A stretch of 64,000 nucleotides of DNA from DAOUMF01 sp034408935 (GTDB lineage: Bacteria; Chloroflexota; Dehalococcoidia; SM23-28-2; RBG-16-64-32). Below are positions 27,750 through 38,484 of the stretch, piece by piece. The position numbers and the translations under genes were made by a program. The DNA lies in contig DAOUMV010000013.1 in assembly GCA_034408935.1 (NCBI GenBank), forward strand, positions 1 to 64,000, given 5' to 3'. Under the pieces are notes generated by a model that did no database searches, was not told where the DNA came from, and saw only the letters and a program-made list of their open reading frames with translations. Position 1 is the first letter of the stretch. The number at the start of each line of letters is the position of its first letter.

Positions 27750-28388
27750 ATGCCATTGGCCCCGAACCTCGCCGAGGAACGCTCCCTGTGGCTCCAGGGC
27801 CTGGACCTAGTGGCCGGCGTTGATGAGGTGGGCCGGGGCCCTCTCGCCGGCCCCGTCGTCGCCGCCGCCGTCATCCTCTCCCCCAGCTCCGACTTCCGCT
27901 GGCTGTTCCACGTGCGCGACAGCAAACAGCTTAGCCCCCCAGATCGCCTGGAGCTAGCCACCTACATCTGGCGCGACGCCCTCGCCATAGGGGTTGGCTT
28001 CGTCTCCCACACGGCCGTCGACCGCCTGCGCATCGCCGAGGCAACCCGCCAGGCGATGCTACGTGCGGTGGGCGAGCTCCGCCGCCGGCCCCAGTACCTG
28101 ATCATCGATGCCCTATCCCTGCCAGCGTGCTCGCTGCCCCAGAAAGGCATCATCGGCGGCGACGCCCGGTGCATCTCGATCGCCGCCGCCTCCATTGTCG
28201 CCAAGGTGGCGCGCGACCGCTACATGGAGAGCCAGGAACGCCGCTTCTCCGGCTACGGTTTTGCCCGCAACAAGGGGTACCCCACCCCCCACCACCTGGA
28301 AGCGCTGCGTCGCCTCGGGCCCTGCGATCTCCATCGCCGCTCCTTCGCTCCCGTGCGGGAGCTCATCGCCGCCCGCGGCGCGGTATAA
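27750..28388 (+). CDS. rnhB: ribonuclease HII
   Basis: Removes RNA from RNA-DNA hybrids and misincorporated ribonucleotides; 212 residues. Asp25 and Glu26 in GVDEVGRGPLAGPV begin the metal site, with DALSLP and the later SIVAKVARDRYM motif completing it. The start at 27750 is chosen over 27738 because the latter overlaps the -10 box. The mRNA would be almost leaderless, with no Shine-Dalgarno. Confidence 0.95.
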   Translation: MPLAPNLAEERSLWLQGLDLVAGVDEVGRGPLAGPVVAAAVILSPSSDFRWLFHVRDSKQLSPPDRLELATYIWRDALAIGVGFVSHTAVDRLRIAEATRQAMLRAVGELRRRPQYLIIDALSLPACSLPQKGIIGGDARCISIAAASIVAKVARDRYMESQERRFSGYGFARNKGYPTPHHLEALRRLGPCDLHRRSFAPVRELIAARGAV

Positions 28389-28423
28389 TTGCCGCCGAAG
28401 ACTTCACGAGGGAGGAATCACCC

Positions 28424-29374
28424 ATGGCCGTAGTCAACTCCGTATCTGGCCCCCTGGACACCGCCGACCTAGGCTTCACCCTCATGCACGAGCACATCCT
28501 CGTGCAGTCGCCGGGGGTCAGGGAGAACTTCCCCGTGTGGGACCGCGCCGCGGAGCTCGAAAAGGCTATCGGGATGATCCGGGACGTCATGGACCGCGGA
28601 GTGAGCACGCTGGTGGACCTGACGGTGGGGCATTGGCGGGACATACCCTTCGTGAAGGACGTCGTGGCGCAGACGGGGATGCAGGTAATCGTGGCCACGG
28701 GCGCCTACTGGGAGGTGCCCCCCTACTTCCGGGCCATGAGTGGCAGGACCGTCGATTACATCGCCGACCTGTTTGCGCGGGACGTCACGGAAGGGATCAT
28801 GGACACGGGGGTCAAGGCTGGCGTTGTCAAGTGCGCCACTGACGAGCCGGGGGTTACTCCAGACGTGGATAGGATCCTCCGAGCCAGCGCGCGGGCGCAC
28901 CGGAAGACGGGCGTGCCCATCTCCACGCACACGCACGCCGCCAGCCAGGTAGGCCTCAAACAGCAGGACATCTTCGAGCAGGAGGGCGTCGACCTCAGCC
29001 GGGTCATCATCGGCCACAGCGGCGACTCCGAAGACATCGACTACCTGCGCCGCCTCATAGACCGCGGCAGCTACATCGGCATGGATCGCTTCGGCATAGA
29101 CCTGTTCCTGACGACTGAGAGGCGAGTCGCCACCGTCGCCAGGCTGTGCGAGATGGGTTACGCGAAGAAGATGGTCCTCTCCCACGACGCTGCCTGCTAC
29201 TTCGACTGGGCGGACGAGACGCTGCGGAAGCAGACGCTGCCGAACTGGCACTACAACCACATACCTAACGACGTGATGCCGGCCCTCCGCCAGGCAGGCG
29301 TGAGCGAGGAGCAGATACGCACCATGACCGTGGACAATCCCCGCCGCATCTTCGAGCGACAGGGAGCATACTGA
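28424..29374 (+). CDS. phosphotriesterase-family metal hydrolase
   Basis: An amidohydrolase-fold enzyme of 316 residues. His22 and His24 (TLMHEHILV) bind the first metal; GVVKCATDE supplies the probable carboxylated Lys, with further His in STHTHAASQ and IGHSGDSEDIDY and an Asp in LSHDAAC. The family includes aryldialkylphosphatases and lactonases, so activity on a lactone or phosphotriester is plausible but unproven. ATG 28424 has GGGAGGA 9-15 bases upstream; a TATAAT lies at 28384-28389. Confidence 0.9.
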   Translation: MAVVNSVSGPLDTADLGFTLMHEHILVQSPGVRENFPVWDRAAELEKAIGMIRDVMDRGVSTLVDLTVGHWRDIPFVKDVVAQTGMQVIVATGAYWEVPPYFRAMSGRTVDYIADLFARDVTEGIMDTGVKAGVVKCATDEPGVTPDVDRILRASARAHRKTGVPISTHTHAASQVGLKQQDIFEQEGVDLSRVIIGHSGDSEDIDYLRRLIDRGSYIGMDRFGIDLFLTTERRVATVARLCEMGYAKKMVLSHDAACYFDWADETLRKQTLPNWHYNHIPNDVMPALRQAGVSEEQIRTMTVDNPRRIFERQGAY

Positions 29375-29378
29375 GGCC

Positions 29379-29759
29379 ATGACTGACCCCCGTCATGATC
29401 TCGGCGCCTTCGGCGAACGGGTCGCGGCCGCCCACCTGGAGGCGAAGGGCTACCGCATCCGCCAGCGCAACTTTCGCACCCGCGAGGGGGAGATCGACAT
29501 AATCGCGGAGCACGGGGCAACGCTGGCGTTCGTCGAGGTGCGCACTCGCCGCGGCTATGCCGCGGGCTCCCCCGCAGAGTCCATCACCGCGGCCAAGTCC
29601 GCTCACATCCTCGCCGCCGCGCAGGGCTACGTCCAAGCGCACGAGGGGTGCCCGCCGGACCAGCGCATCGACGTGATCGCCGTGTCCCTGGCCCCCGACG
29701 GCCGTGTCCTCGCCCTGGAGCACATCGAGGGGGCGGTGGAGGACCCGGGCGCAGGATAG
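29379..29759 (+). CDS. YraN/UPF0102 family protein
   Basis: A 126-residue protein with a predicted endonuclease-like (PD-(D/E)XK) fold: LGAFGERVAAAHLEAKGY, then REGEIDIIAEHG and FVEVRTRRG. The usual Lys of the E-x-K triad is Arg here (VEVRTR), as in many family members. Function is unproven; the gene commonly sits near rnhB, as here. It starts 4 bases after the phosphotriesterase gene and its stop touches a REP palindrome. Confidence 0.88.
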   Translation: MTDPRHDLGAFGERVAAAHLEAKGYRIRQRNFRTREGEIDIIAEHGATLAFVEVRTRRGYAAGSPAESITAAKSAHILAAAQGYVQAHEGCPPDQRIDVIAVSLAPDGRVLALEHIEGAVEDPGAG

Positions 29760-29792
29760 CTGTAGGGGCGGTTCGCGAACCGCCCCTACAGC
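29759..29792. repeat. REP palindrome, copy 1
   Basis: A perfect 34-bp palindrome whose arms read GCTGTAGGGGCGGTTCG and its complement. The inner 28 bp (GTAGGGGCGGTTCG with CGAACCGCCCCTAC) recurs exactly at 38454-38481 and 38753-38780. It begins at the last base of the yraN stop codon. Confidence 0.9.
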
Positions 29793-29870
29793 AGCTCGCC
29801 GGTCGCCGCCCTGGTGTTACCGTCCCTCTGGTAGACGCGGATCACCTTGCGGGGGATGGCCAGACTGCGG

Positions 29871-31121
29871 CTAGTTGCCGAAGTCCCAGCCCAGCCCCGC
29901 GTGGTAGCGCTTGAGCACGTTCTTGGCGATCAGGATCTTGTGAACCTCATCGGGCCCATCGGCGAGCCGCAGCGATCGCGCGCCCTCGTACATCTCCGAC
30001 AGCGGTAGATCACCGGCAACCCCGGCACCACCCCACACCTGGATCGCCCGGTCAACAACGCGATGGTAGGCCGCGGGCACGAAGATCTTGATCGCCGAGA
30101 TGTCCGTGCGCGGGTCGACGTTGCTCTCCATCTTCTCAGCGCAGTGGATGGTCATCAGCCGCGCGGCCTGGATGTCGATGTACGAGTCCGCGATGAAGCC
30201 CTGAATGAACTGCTTCGTCTCGAGCAGGCCGCCGTGCACCTCACGGGTCATCGAGCGCTCGACCATGAGGTCGAATGCTCGCCACATCTGCCCAACGGAG
30301 TTCATGCAGTGGAAGACGCGTCCCGCTCCCAACCGGTCCTGCGCCGCGCGGTGGCCGGTGCCGGTCTGTCCGAGCTGGTTCGTGACCGGCACCCGAACGT
30401 TGTCGTAGATTATCTCGCAGTGATCGCTATCCTTGCCCCACACTGGAACGCCCCGAATGACGTTCACGCCCGGCGCGTCCCTCGGCACGATGATCTGCGT
30501 CATCTTGCCGTTGAGGTCGGCCGGGCCCTCGGGGTCATCGGTACGACACATGACGATGAAGAAGTGAGCGCGCTTGCCGTTGGACGTGAACCACTTGTGG
30601 CCGTTGATTACCCACTCGTCGCCATCGCGACGCGCCGTCGTGCGCAGCGAGCGCGGATCGGAGCCGGGCTGATCGGGTTCCGTCATGGAGAAGCCCGATT
30701 CCAACCTGCCCTCGATCGAGGGGATCAGCCACTTCCGCTTCTGCTCCTCGGTGCCGTACTTGGCCAGAATCACCTGGTTGCCCGAGTTGGGGGCGACAAC
30801 ACCGAATAGGGACGCGGCACCCACCGCGTAGGCGAGCACCTCGTTCATGTAGGCGTGCTCCAGGAAGGTGAGCCCGGCGCCGCCGTACTCCTCCGGCAGG
30901 TGCGGCGCCCACAGTCCCGCCTGCTTCACCTTTGCCTTGATCCCCTCACGCAGATCGCGAGCCTCTTGCACCTCGCTCTCCGTCAAGCGCCCATCGGTGC
31001 GCCAAGACCATAGCTGGTTCTCGTGAGGGAGGATCTCCTTGTTGACGATCTTCGCCGTGAGCAAGCGAATCTCGTTGATGCGCTCATCCAACGTCGGGAT
31101 GGGCTGAACGTTCATCCGCAT
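29871..31121 (-). CDS. acyl-CoA dehydrogenase, ACAD10/11-like
   Basis: A FAD-dependent dehydrogenase of 416 residues. EYGGAGLTFLEHAYMNEVL, the WVINGHKWFTSNGKRAHF block and the C-terminal LADGPDEVHKILIAKNVL mark the ACAD10/11-like branch (DGPDEVH in place of the EGT of medium-chain enzymes). ATG 31121 is chosen because GGGAGG lies 5 bases upstream; a longer reading frame upstream lacks family similarity. The divergent neighbour is the matching kinase-fold protein. Confidence 0.9.
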   Translation of the reverse strand: MRMNVQPIPTLDERINEIRLLTAKIVNKEILPHENQLWSWRTDGRLTESEVQEARDLREGIKAKVKQAGLWAPHLPEEYGGAGLTFLEHAYMNEVLAYAVGAASLFGVVAPNSGNQVILAKYGTEEQKRKWLIPSIEGRLESGFSMTEPDQPGSDPRSLRTTARRDGDEWVINGHKWFTSNGKRAHFFIVMCRTDDPEGPADLNGKMTQIIVPRDAPGVNVIRGVPVWGKDSDHCEIIYDNVRVPVTNQLGQTGTGHRAAQDRLGAGRVFHCMNSVGQMWRAFDLMVERSMTREVHGGLLETKQFIQGFIADSYIDIQAARLMTIHCAEKMESNVDPRTDISAIKIFVPAAYHRVVDRAIQVWGGAGVAGDLPLSEMYEGARSLRLADGPDEVHKILIAKNVLKRYHAGLGWDFGN

Positions 31122-31391
31122 GTCATCCTCCCTGGGCGTCTCGACCGCGTTCCGCCCTGATTCGAGAAGGGCAAGCGCGTCGAGCGGCGCCGCAGACTCT
31201 ATTGTACCCGGCCCGAAAGGGGCATTCACCCGTCTCCAGACCGGGCGCACTGGATGCACGCTTCCATCAGAGGCAGTTCGCCATCGCGCTGCTTCGCATC
31301 CGCATTGGACTATAATCATCCATGTGATTCAGCGTAACGATTGGCGCAAGGCCCGCTGCTCAGGCGAGGCCGGCGGCGGAGGTCATGACAG
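31122..31391. promoter_or_regulatory. divergent promoter region between ACAD and kinase genes
   Basis: No coding signal in these 270 bases. A minus-strand TACAAT (31206-31201) faces the dehydrogenase and a plus-strand TATAAT (31311-31316) faces the kinase; neither has a convincing -35. Confidence 0.5.
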
Positions 31392-32447
31392 ATGAGCGGA
31401 AGCGTACCCGGCATCGACCTGGAGCGAGTCGTCCCCTGGTTCAGGGCCAACGTGGCCCCCGTGGACGACCTCAGCGCCGAGGTCATCGGCCACGGGCGCT
31501 CCAATATCACCTATCGCCTGTGGTCGGACGGGCAGCAGTGGGTACTTCGGCGCCCGCCCCTCTCCCACGTCCAGCCCACCGCCCACGACATGCGGCGCGA
31601 GTTCCGCGTCATCTCCGCCCTGGCCGAAAGCGAGGTTCCCGTGCCGCGCACCTTCGCCCTCTGCGAGGACACCTCCGTCAACGACGCGCCCTTCTACGTG
31701 ATGCAGTACGTTGAGGGGATGGTGCCGCTGGACGCTCCCACGTTCGGGCGCCGCTTCGATGAGGCCCAGCGCCGCCGCATCGCGCACGACCTCGTCGACA
31801 TCCTCGTCCACCTGCACTCGGTCACGCCCGCCGACGTGGGCCTAGCGGACTTCGGCAAGCCCGAGGGCTACCTGGAGCGCCAGGTCCGGCGCTTCACGGA
31901 GCAGTTGGCCCGCGCCAAGACCCGTGAACTGCCCGAACTGGAGGACATGGCCCGCCGCCTGGCCGCCGCCCTCCCCGCCGAGAGCGACGCCACCATCGTC
32001 CACGGCGATTACCGGCTGGACAACGCTATCCTCGACGAGCAGGGGCGCATAGTCGCCATTCTGGACTGGGAGATGGCCACCCTGGGCGACCCCCTCGCCG
32101 ACGTCGGTCTGCTCATGATGTACTGGGCGGACCCCGACGAGGTGAGCCGGCTGGCGGCACCGGGCATCGCCAGCACGGCCGTGACCGCGCTGCCCGGCTT
32201 CCCCACTCGCCAGGAGGCGGCGGCCCGCTACGCTGAGCGCAGCGGGCGCGACCTGACCAACTTGGACTTCTACACCGTCCTCGCCCACTTCAAGCTGGCG
32301 GTCATCCTGGAGAACATGCACGCTCGCTTCCTGGCCGGCGGCACCGTTGGCGCCGGCTTCGAGGTCATCGGCCAGCAGGTGCTGCTGCTGACGAATCGCG
32401 GCCTGGAGATCGCCAACAAGTCCTCCGTGGCGGCGCTGCGGGGGTAG
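31392..32447 (+). CDS. APH/choline-kinase-fold phosphotransferase, ACAD10/11 kinase-domain type
   Basis: A kinase-fold protein of 351 residues. The catalytic loop IVHGDYRLDNAI and metal motif ILDWEMATLGDPLADVG are complete. In animals this fold is fused to an acyl-CoA dehydrogenase in ACAD10 and ACAD11, where it phosphorylates 4-hydroxyacyl-CoAs; here the dehydrogenase is encoded divergently next door. A role in hydroxy-fatty-acid breakdown is therefore likelier than antibiotic resistance. GGAGGT precedes the ATG by about 9 bases. Confidence 0.87.
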   Translation: MSGSVPGIDLERVVPWFRANVAPVDDLSAEVIGHGRSNITYRLWSDGQQWVLRRPPLSHVQPTAHDMRREFRVISALAESEVPVPRTFALCEDTSVNDAPFYVMQYVEGMVPLDAPTFGRRFDEAQRRRIAHDLVDILVHLHSVTPADVGLADFGKPEGYLERQVRRFTEQLARAKTRELPELEDMARRLAAALPAESDATIVHGDYRLDNAILDEQGRIVAILDWEMATLGDPLADVGLLMMYWADPDEVSRLAAPGIASTAVTALPGFPTRQEAAARYAERSGRDLTNLDFYTVLAHFKLAVILENMHARFLAGGTVGAGFEVIGQQVLLLTNRGLEIANKSSVAALRG

Positions 32448-32473
32448 TTGGGCCCAACCACTCATTCACCGTC

Positions 32474-32725
32474 GTGAAGGCTAACCATCAAGAACGGGTT
32501 AGGTGCTGGCGATGTGGTCGATGGTTGCCGGAAAGAGATGTTCGCCAGCGTGTAAGGAGCGGCTTCTCTTGGGGATTCTATTCTCGCCTGTACGATTGGA
32601 GAATCGACATCTGCATAGAGTGTCGCCCCGCGCTTCGGAGGCAGATCTGGCTTATGCTTATCGTGATGCTCGCTACGGCAGTCGCTCTGACAGTTCTCCT
32701 GTTCGCAATGTTCGGCAAGCTGTAA
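32474..32725 (+). CDS. small zinc-ribbon membrane protein
   Basis: An 83-residue unknown. CWRCGRWLP and, about 35 residues later, CIECRP give two CxxC knuckles for a zinc ribbon; residues about 58-80 form one transmembrane helix ahead of a short tail. Start GTG is tentative and no good Shine-Dalgarno is seen. Base composition is lower in GC than neighbours. It precedes the nuclease gene by 43 bases. Confidence 0.55.
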   Translation: MKANHQERVRCWRCGRWLPERDVRQRVRSGFSWGFYSRLYDWRIDICIECRPALRRQIWLMLIVMLATAVALTVLLFAMFGKL

Positions 32726-32768
32726 TCCAATCCAACGCTGTGCAGCGGTGCGCTAGAATATAGCCGCC

Positions 32769-33515
32769 GTGTTCCGCCTGTCGCCGCTGCGCGTTCGAGT
32801 CTTCAACACCTGCCGCCTACGCTACCGATACCAGTACGTCGACAAGCTCCAGGCGCGAATGCGGCCCTCCGACACCGCGGGCACCGTCGTCCACAACGTT
32901 CTGTGCGACTTCTTCGGCAAGGTGCCGTCGGACGAGCGCAGCGAGGAGCGGCTCATCGGCATGTTCGAGGAGCGCTGGGCCGCGCTCTCGCCCCGGTACC
33001 TGCGCATGGACGAGGCCCAGGAGCTGCACGACCGCAATCTGGACGCCCTCCACCGCTTCGCCCAGCGAGAAGACCTGAACGCGCAGCCGTTCCGGGTGGA
33101 GGCCTACGTCCAGGCCCCCATGGCCCACGATGTCACCCTGTTCGGGCGCATGGACCGGATCGACGAGGAGGCGGACGGCACTCTGCACATCGTCGACTAC
33201 AAGACCGGCGCCCACCCCGACGATGTCGACCCTTCGCAGCTACACCTCTACGCTATAATGGTCGAGAAGAAGCTGGAGCGCACCGTCTCTCGCGCCTCCT
33301 TCTGGTACCTGGGCGACGACTCGGTGTGGACGACGGAGCTGACGCCCCGGGACAAGGAGAGGGCGCTGGCGGACGCGCTGGCAGCCGTGAGCGACATGCA
33401 GAGCGAGAAGCAGTTCGAGCCCACCGTGGCGCGCCACTGCGCCGAATGCCCCTACCTCTACGCATGCGCCATGCGCGAGGAGATCGCGCAGCGGCGCCAG
33501 GCCGAGGACTGGTGA
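32769..33515 (+). CDS. PD-(D/E)XK nuclease with Cas4/AddB-like iron-sulfur motif
   Basis: A RecB-family exonuclease-like protein of 248 residues. The N-terminal FNTCRLRYRYQYVDKL holds a lone cysteine; the nuclease core is GRMDRIDEEADG then HIVDYKTG (Asp and Glu/Asp-x-Lys); the C-terminus has CAECPYLYAC. One early and three late cysteines are the [4Fe-4S] arrangement of Cas4 and AddB. No CRISPR or AddA is nearby. GTG start with TAGAAT 9 bases upstream. Two FmdB genes follow 4 and then 2 bases apart, implying one operon. Confidence 0.87.
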   Translation: MFRLSPLRVRVFNTCRLRYRYQYVDKLQARMRPSDTAGTVVHNVLCDFFGKVPSDERSEERLIGMFEERWAALSPRYLRMDEAQELHDRNLDALHRFAQREDLNAQPFRVEAYVQAPMAHDVTLFGRMDRIDEEADGTLHIVDYKTGAHPDDVDPSQLHLYAIMVEKKLERTVSRASFWYLGDDSVWTTELTPRDKERALADALAAVSDMQSEKQFEPTVARHCAECPYLYACAMREEIAQRRQAEDW

Positions 33516-33519
33516 GAGC

Positions 33520-33891
33520 ATGCCCATATACGAGTTCCGTTGCCGCCGCTGCCGCCGCCGTACGTCTGTTTTCACCCGTAGTATCGGCGGCTCCGCGAAG
33601 CCCGCCTGCTCCCACTGCGGCTCCCGCGACGTGGCTCGCGTCTTCTCCCGCGTCGCCGTCCTCCACGCAGAAGACGACGCGTTCGCTGGCCCCGACGAGT
33701 CCAGCCTGGCCGACGTCGACGAGAACGACCCCCGCTCCATGGCCCGCTGGGTGCGGAAGATGAGCCGAGAGATGGGGGAGCCTCTGGACGCCGAGATGGA
33801 GACCGACCTGGAGCGCATGGAGGCGGGAGAGATGCCGGAGGAGTTCGACAACGACGGCGCTGACGGGGACGAAGCCTTCACCGAGGACTGA
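33520..33891 (+). CDS. FmdB-family zinc-ribbon protein (first copy)
   Basis: A 123-residue protein starting MPIYEFRCRRCRRR with a second knuckle CSHCGSRD, the FmdB-type zinc ribbon. The rest is acidic and helical (ENDPRSMARWVRKM). FmdB proteins are predicted regulators with unproven function. It begins 4 bases after the nuclease stop and is paralogous to the next gene. Confidence 0.85.
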   Translation: MPIYEFRCRRCRRRTSVFTRSIGGSAKPACSHCGSRDVARVFSRVAVLHAEDDAFAGPDESSLADVDENDPRSMARWVRKMSREMGEPLDAEMETDLERMEAGEMPEEFDNDGADGDEAFTED

Positions 33892-33893
33892 CC

Positions 33894-34232
33894 ATGCCCA
33901 TCTACGAGTACAAGTGCCGCCAGTGTGGACGCCTGACCAGCGTCTTCGTCAGGAGCGTCAGCTCGCCCGTGGACGCCACCTGCAAGGCGTGCGGATCCGC
34001 CGAGCTGGAACGCGCCGTCTCCGCCTTCGCCTACCACCGCTCCGAGTCCGCCGTCCTCGAGGACTACGGCTCTGAGCCGAAGCGGCTGGAGGACTACAAG
34101 GACCCCCGCCAGATCGGCCGCTGGACGGAGCGCAAGTTCAAGGAGATGGGCATCGACATGCCGGACGAGACGAGGAAGATGATTGACTCCGCGCGTGAGG
34201 GCGAGTTCCCCGACCCGGTCAAAGACCTGTGA
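33894..34232 (+). CDS. FmdB-family zinc-ribbon protein (second copy)
   Basis: A 112-residue paralogue starting MPIYEYKCRQCGRL, with CKACGSAEL as second zinc knuckle. It shares the downstream DPRQIGRWTERKFKEMG block with the first copy (DPRSMARWVRKMSREMG), so the pair arose by duplication. It starts 2 bases after the first copy; the translin gene follows at 70 bases. Confidence 0.85.
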   Translation: MPIYEYKCRQCGRLTSVFVRSVSSPVDATCKACGSAELERAVSAFAYHRSESAVLEDYGSEPKRLEDYKDPRQIGRWTERKFKEMGIDMPDETRKMIDSAREGEFPDPVKDL

Positions 34233-34302
34233 GAGCGCTCTCCGTTCTCTCTGGGGACTGTCCAGATTCCTACGACTACTGGGAGTAATGGGAGGGCACA
34301 TC

Positions 34303-34947
34303 GTGAACACCGACGGCCTGAACGAGATCGCCAACTCCGCCCGCGACGACTTCACCACCAGACACCGCGCCCGCGAGGACGCCCTCGCCCTCTCCCGCGA
34401 GACGGTCCGCCTTTCGGCCAACGCCATCCGCTGCGTTCACCGCCGCGACTTCGACGCCGCGGACGAGCTCATCGCCAAGGCCGCGGCCAACCTCAGGGAA
34501 GTCGACGCCGCCCTAGCCGACAATCGGAACAGCTTCCATACAGGCTTCGTCCACGACGCTCAGAAGGAGTACGCAGAGGCCGCCACCACCCTCGCACTCA
34601 TCGCCGGCCGGCCGCTGCCCACGCCTGGCGACCTTGACATCCTCACCGCCGCCTACATGAACGGCCTGGCCGAGACCATCGGCGAGCTCCGACGTCACCT
34701 CCTGGACTCCCTCCGTGAGGGCCAAGTCGACCACTGCGAGGCCGTCCTGGCAGCCATGGGCGACATCTACGACGTCCTCATCACCATGGACTTTCCGGAG
34801 GCGATCACCGGCGGCCTCCGCCGTAGCACCGACGCCATGCGCGGCATCCTTGAGCGCACCCGCGGCGACTTCACCATGGCCTCCGTCCAGCGGCGCCTAG
34901 AGCAGAAGCTGGACGAGTTCGGCAAGCGGCTGAATCGCGACTCCTAG
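34303..34947 (+). CDS. translin-family (TRAX-like) nucleic-acid-binding protein
   Basis: A 214-residue all-helical protein resembling COG2178 translins. The diagnostic DAQKEYAEAATT matches the EYVEA segment whose glutamates are catalytic in TRAX, and YMNGLAETIGELRRHLLD matches the YLLGL-ADLTGELRR block. Eukaryotic translin-TRAX binds single-stranded RNA/DNA and acts as an endoribonuclease. Start GTG 34303 has GGAGGG 6 bases upstream; an ATG at 34288 is too close to its own Shine-Dalgarno. It closes the nuclease-FmdB-FmdB operon. Confidence 0.85.
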   Translation: MNTDGLNEIANSARDDFTTRHRAREDALALSRETVRLSANAIRCVHRRDFDAADELIAKAAANLREVDAALADNRNSFHTGFVHDAQKEYAEAATTLALIAGRPLPTPGDLDILTAAYMNGLAETIGELRRHLLDSLREGQVDHCEAVLAAMGDIYDVLITMDFPEAITGGLRRSTDAMRGILERTRGDFTMASVQRRLEQKLDEFGKRLNRDS

Positions 34948-34960
34948 CGGCGCCGAGCGT

Positions 34961-35395
34961 CTACTTGACCTCCAGCAGCTCCACCTCGAAGATGAGCGTC
35001 GCGTTGGGCGGGACCGTCGGCGGGAAACCTCTCTCGCCATAGCCTAGCTCGGGCGGGATCGTCAGCCGCCGCTTGCCGCCCACCTTCATCGTCGCTAACC
35101 CTTCATTCAAGCCCGCGATTAGTTGGCCCAGCTCGTAGCTGGACGGCTCGCCTCGGTCCAGGGAGCTGTCGAACTTCGTCCCGTCGGTGAGCCAGCCGGT
35201 GTACTGCATTACCACCGTCTGCCCCACCTCCGGCGTCTCGCCGCTGCCTTCCTTGATATCGATGTACTGGAGGCCGCTGTCCGTCGTCACCGTCTTCCCT
35301 CCGCCGTCCCCGTCGTCTCCGCAGGCGCCCAGCGCGATGACAGTGGCCCCCAGAACGACCGCCGAGAGGCCGAGAACGATTCCGTATCGTCTCAT
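34961..35395 (-). CDS. FKBP-type peptidyl-prolyl isomerase, lipoprotein
   Basis: A 144-residue prolyl isomerase. A signal peptide ends with lipobox ALGAC (Cys at about 25) and a Gly/Asp linker; the FKBP domain has VVMQYTGWLTDGTKFDSSLDRG, then GLNEGLATMKVGGKRRLTIPPELGYGERG and the LIFEVELLEV end. Key aromatic and Asp residues of the active site are present. Probably a surface folding factor. Convergent with the translin gene, divergent from uvrA. Confidence 0.94.
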   Translation of the reverse strand: MRRYGIVLGLSAVVLGATVIALGACGDDGDGGGKTVTTDSGLQYIDIKEGSGETPEVGQTVVMQYTGWLTDGTKFDSSLDRGEPSSYELGQLIAGLNEGLATMKVGGKRRLTIPPELGYGERGFPPTVPPNATLIFEVELLEVK

Positions 35396-35485
35396 GTTCC
35401 GCTCCTCCCGCTCACATATCGCTGAAGACGTAGCTTACACGGAACACGGCAGACAGTCTAACTCGGCGTCGGCCCTCTAAAACCC

Positions 35486-35514
35486 TTGTTCTAATCTTGA
35501 CAGGGCGATACAAT
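35486..35514 (+). promoter_or_regulatory. uvrA promoter
   Basis: TTGTTC (35486-35491), 17 bases, TACAAT (35509-35514). The leader is about 33 bases with GGAGGT before the ATG. No LexA-type palindrome is evident. Confidence 0.65.
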
Positions 35515-35553
35515 AGAGCTTTAGGCCAAGACCCAAATCCGGAGGTCATACAG

Positions 35554-38452
<2,899 letters not shown>

Positions 38453-38457
<5 letters not shown>

Positions 38458-38482
38458 GGGCGGTTCGCGAACCGCCCCTACG
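38453..38482. repeat. REP palindrome, copy 2, overlapping the uvrA stop
   Basis: A 30-bp perfect palindrome with arms CGTAGGGGCGGTTCG and complement. Its TAG at 38455-38457 is the uvrA stop codon. The transposase ATG follows 3 bases after the palindrome. Confidence 0.92.
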
Positions 38483-38484
38483 GG

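Noticed and set aside
31392..32447. Aminoglycoside resistance gene
   Set aside because: The fold is shared, but the neighbour and motif context match the ACAD10/11 kinase group, so a resistance role is not supported.
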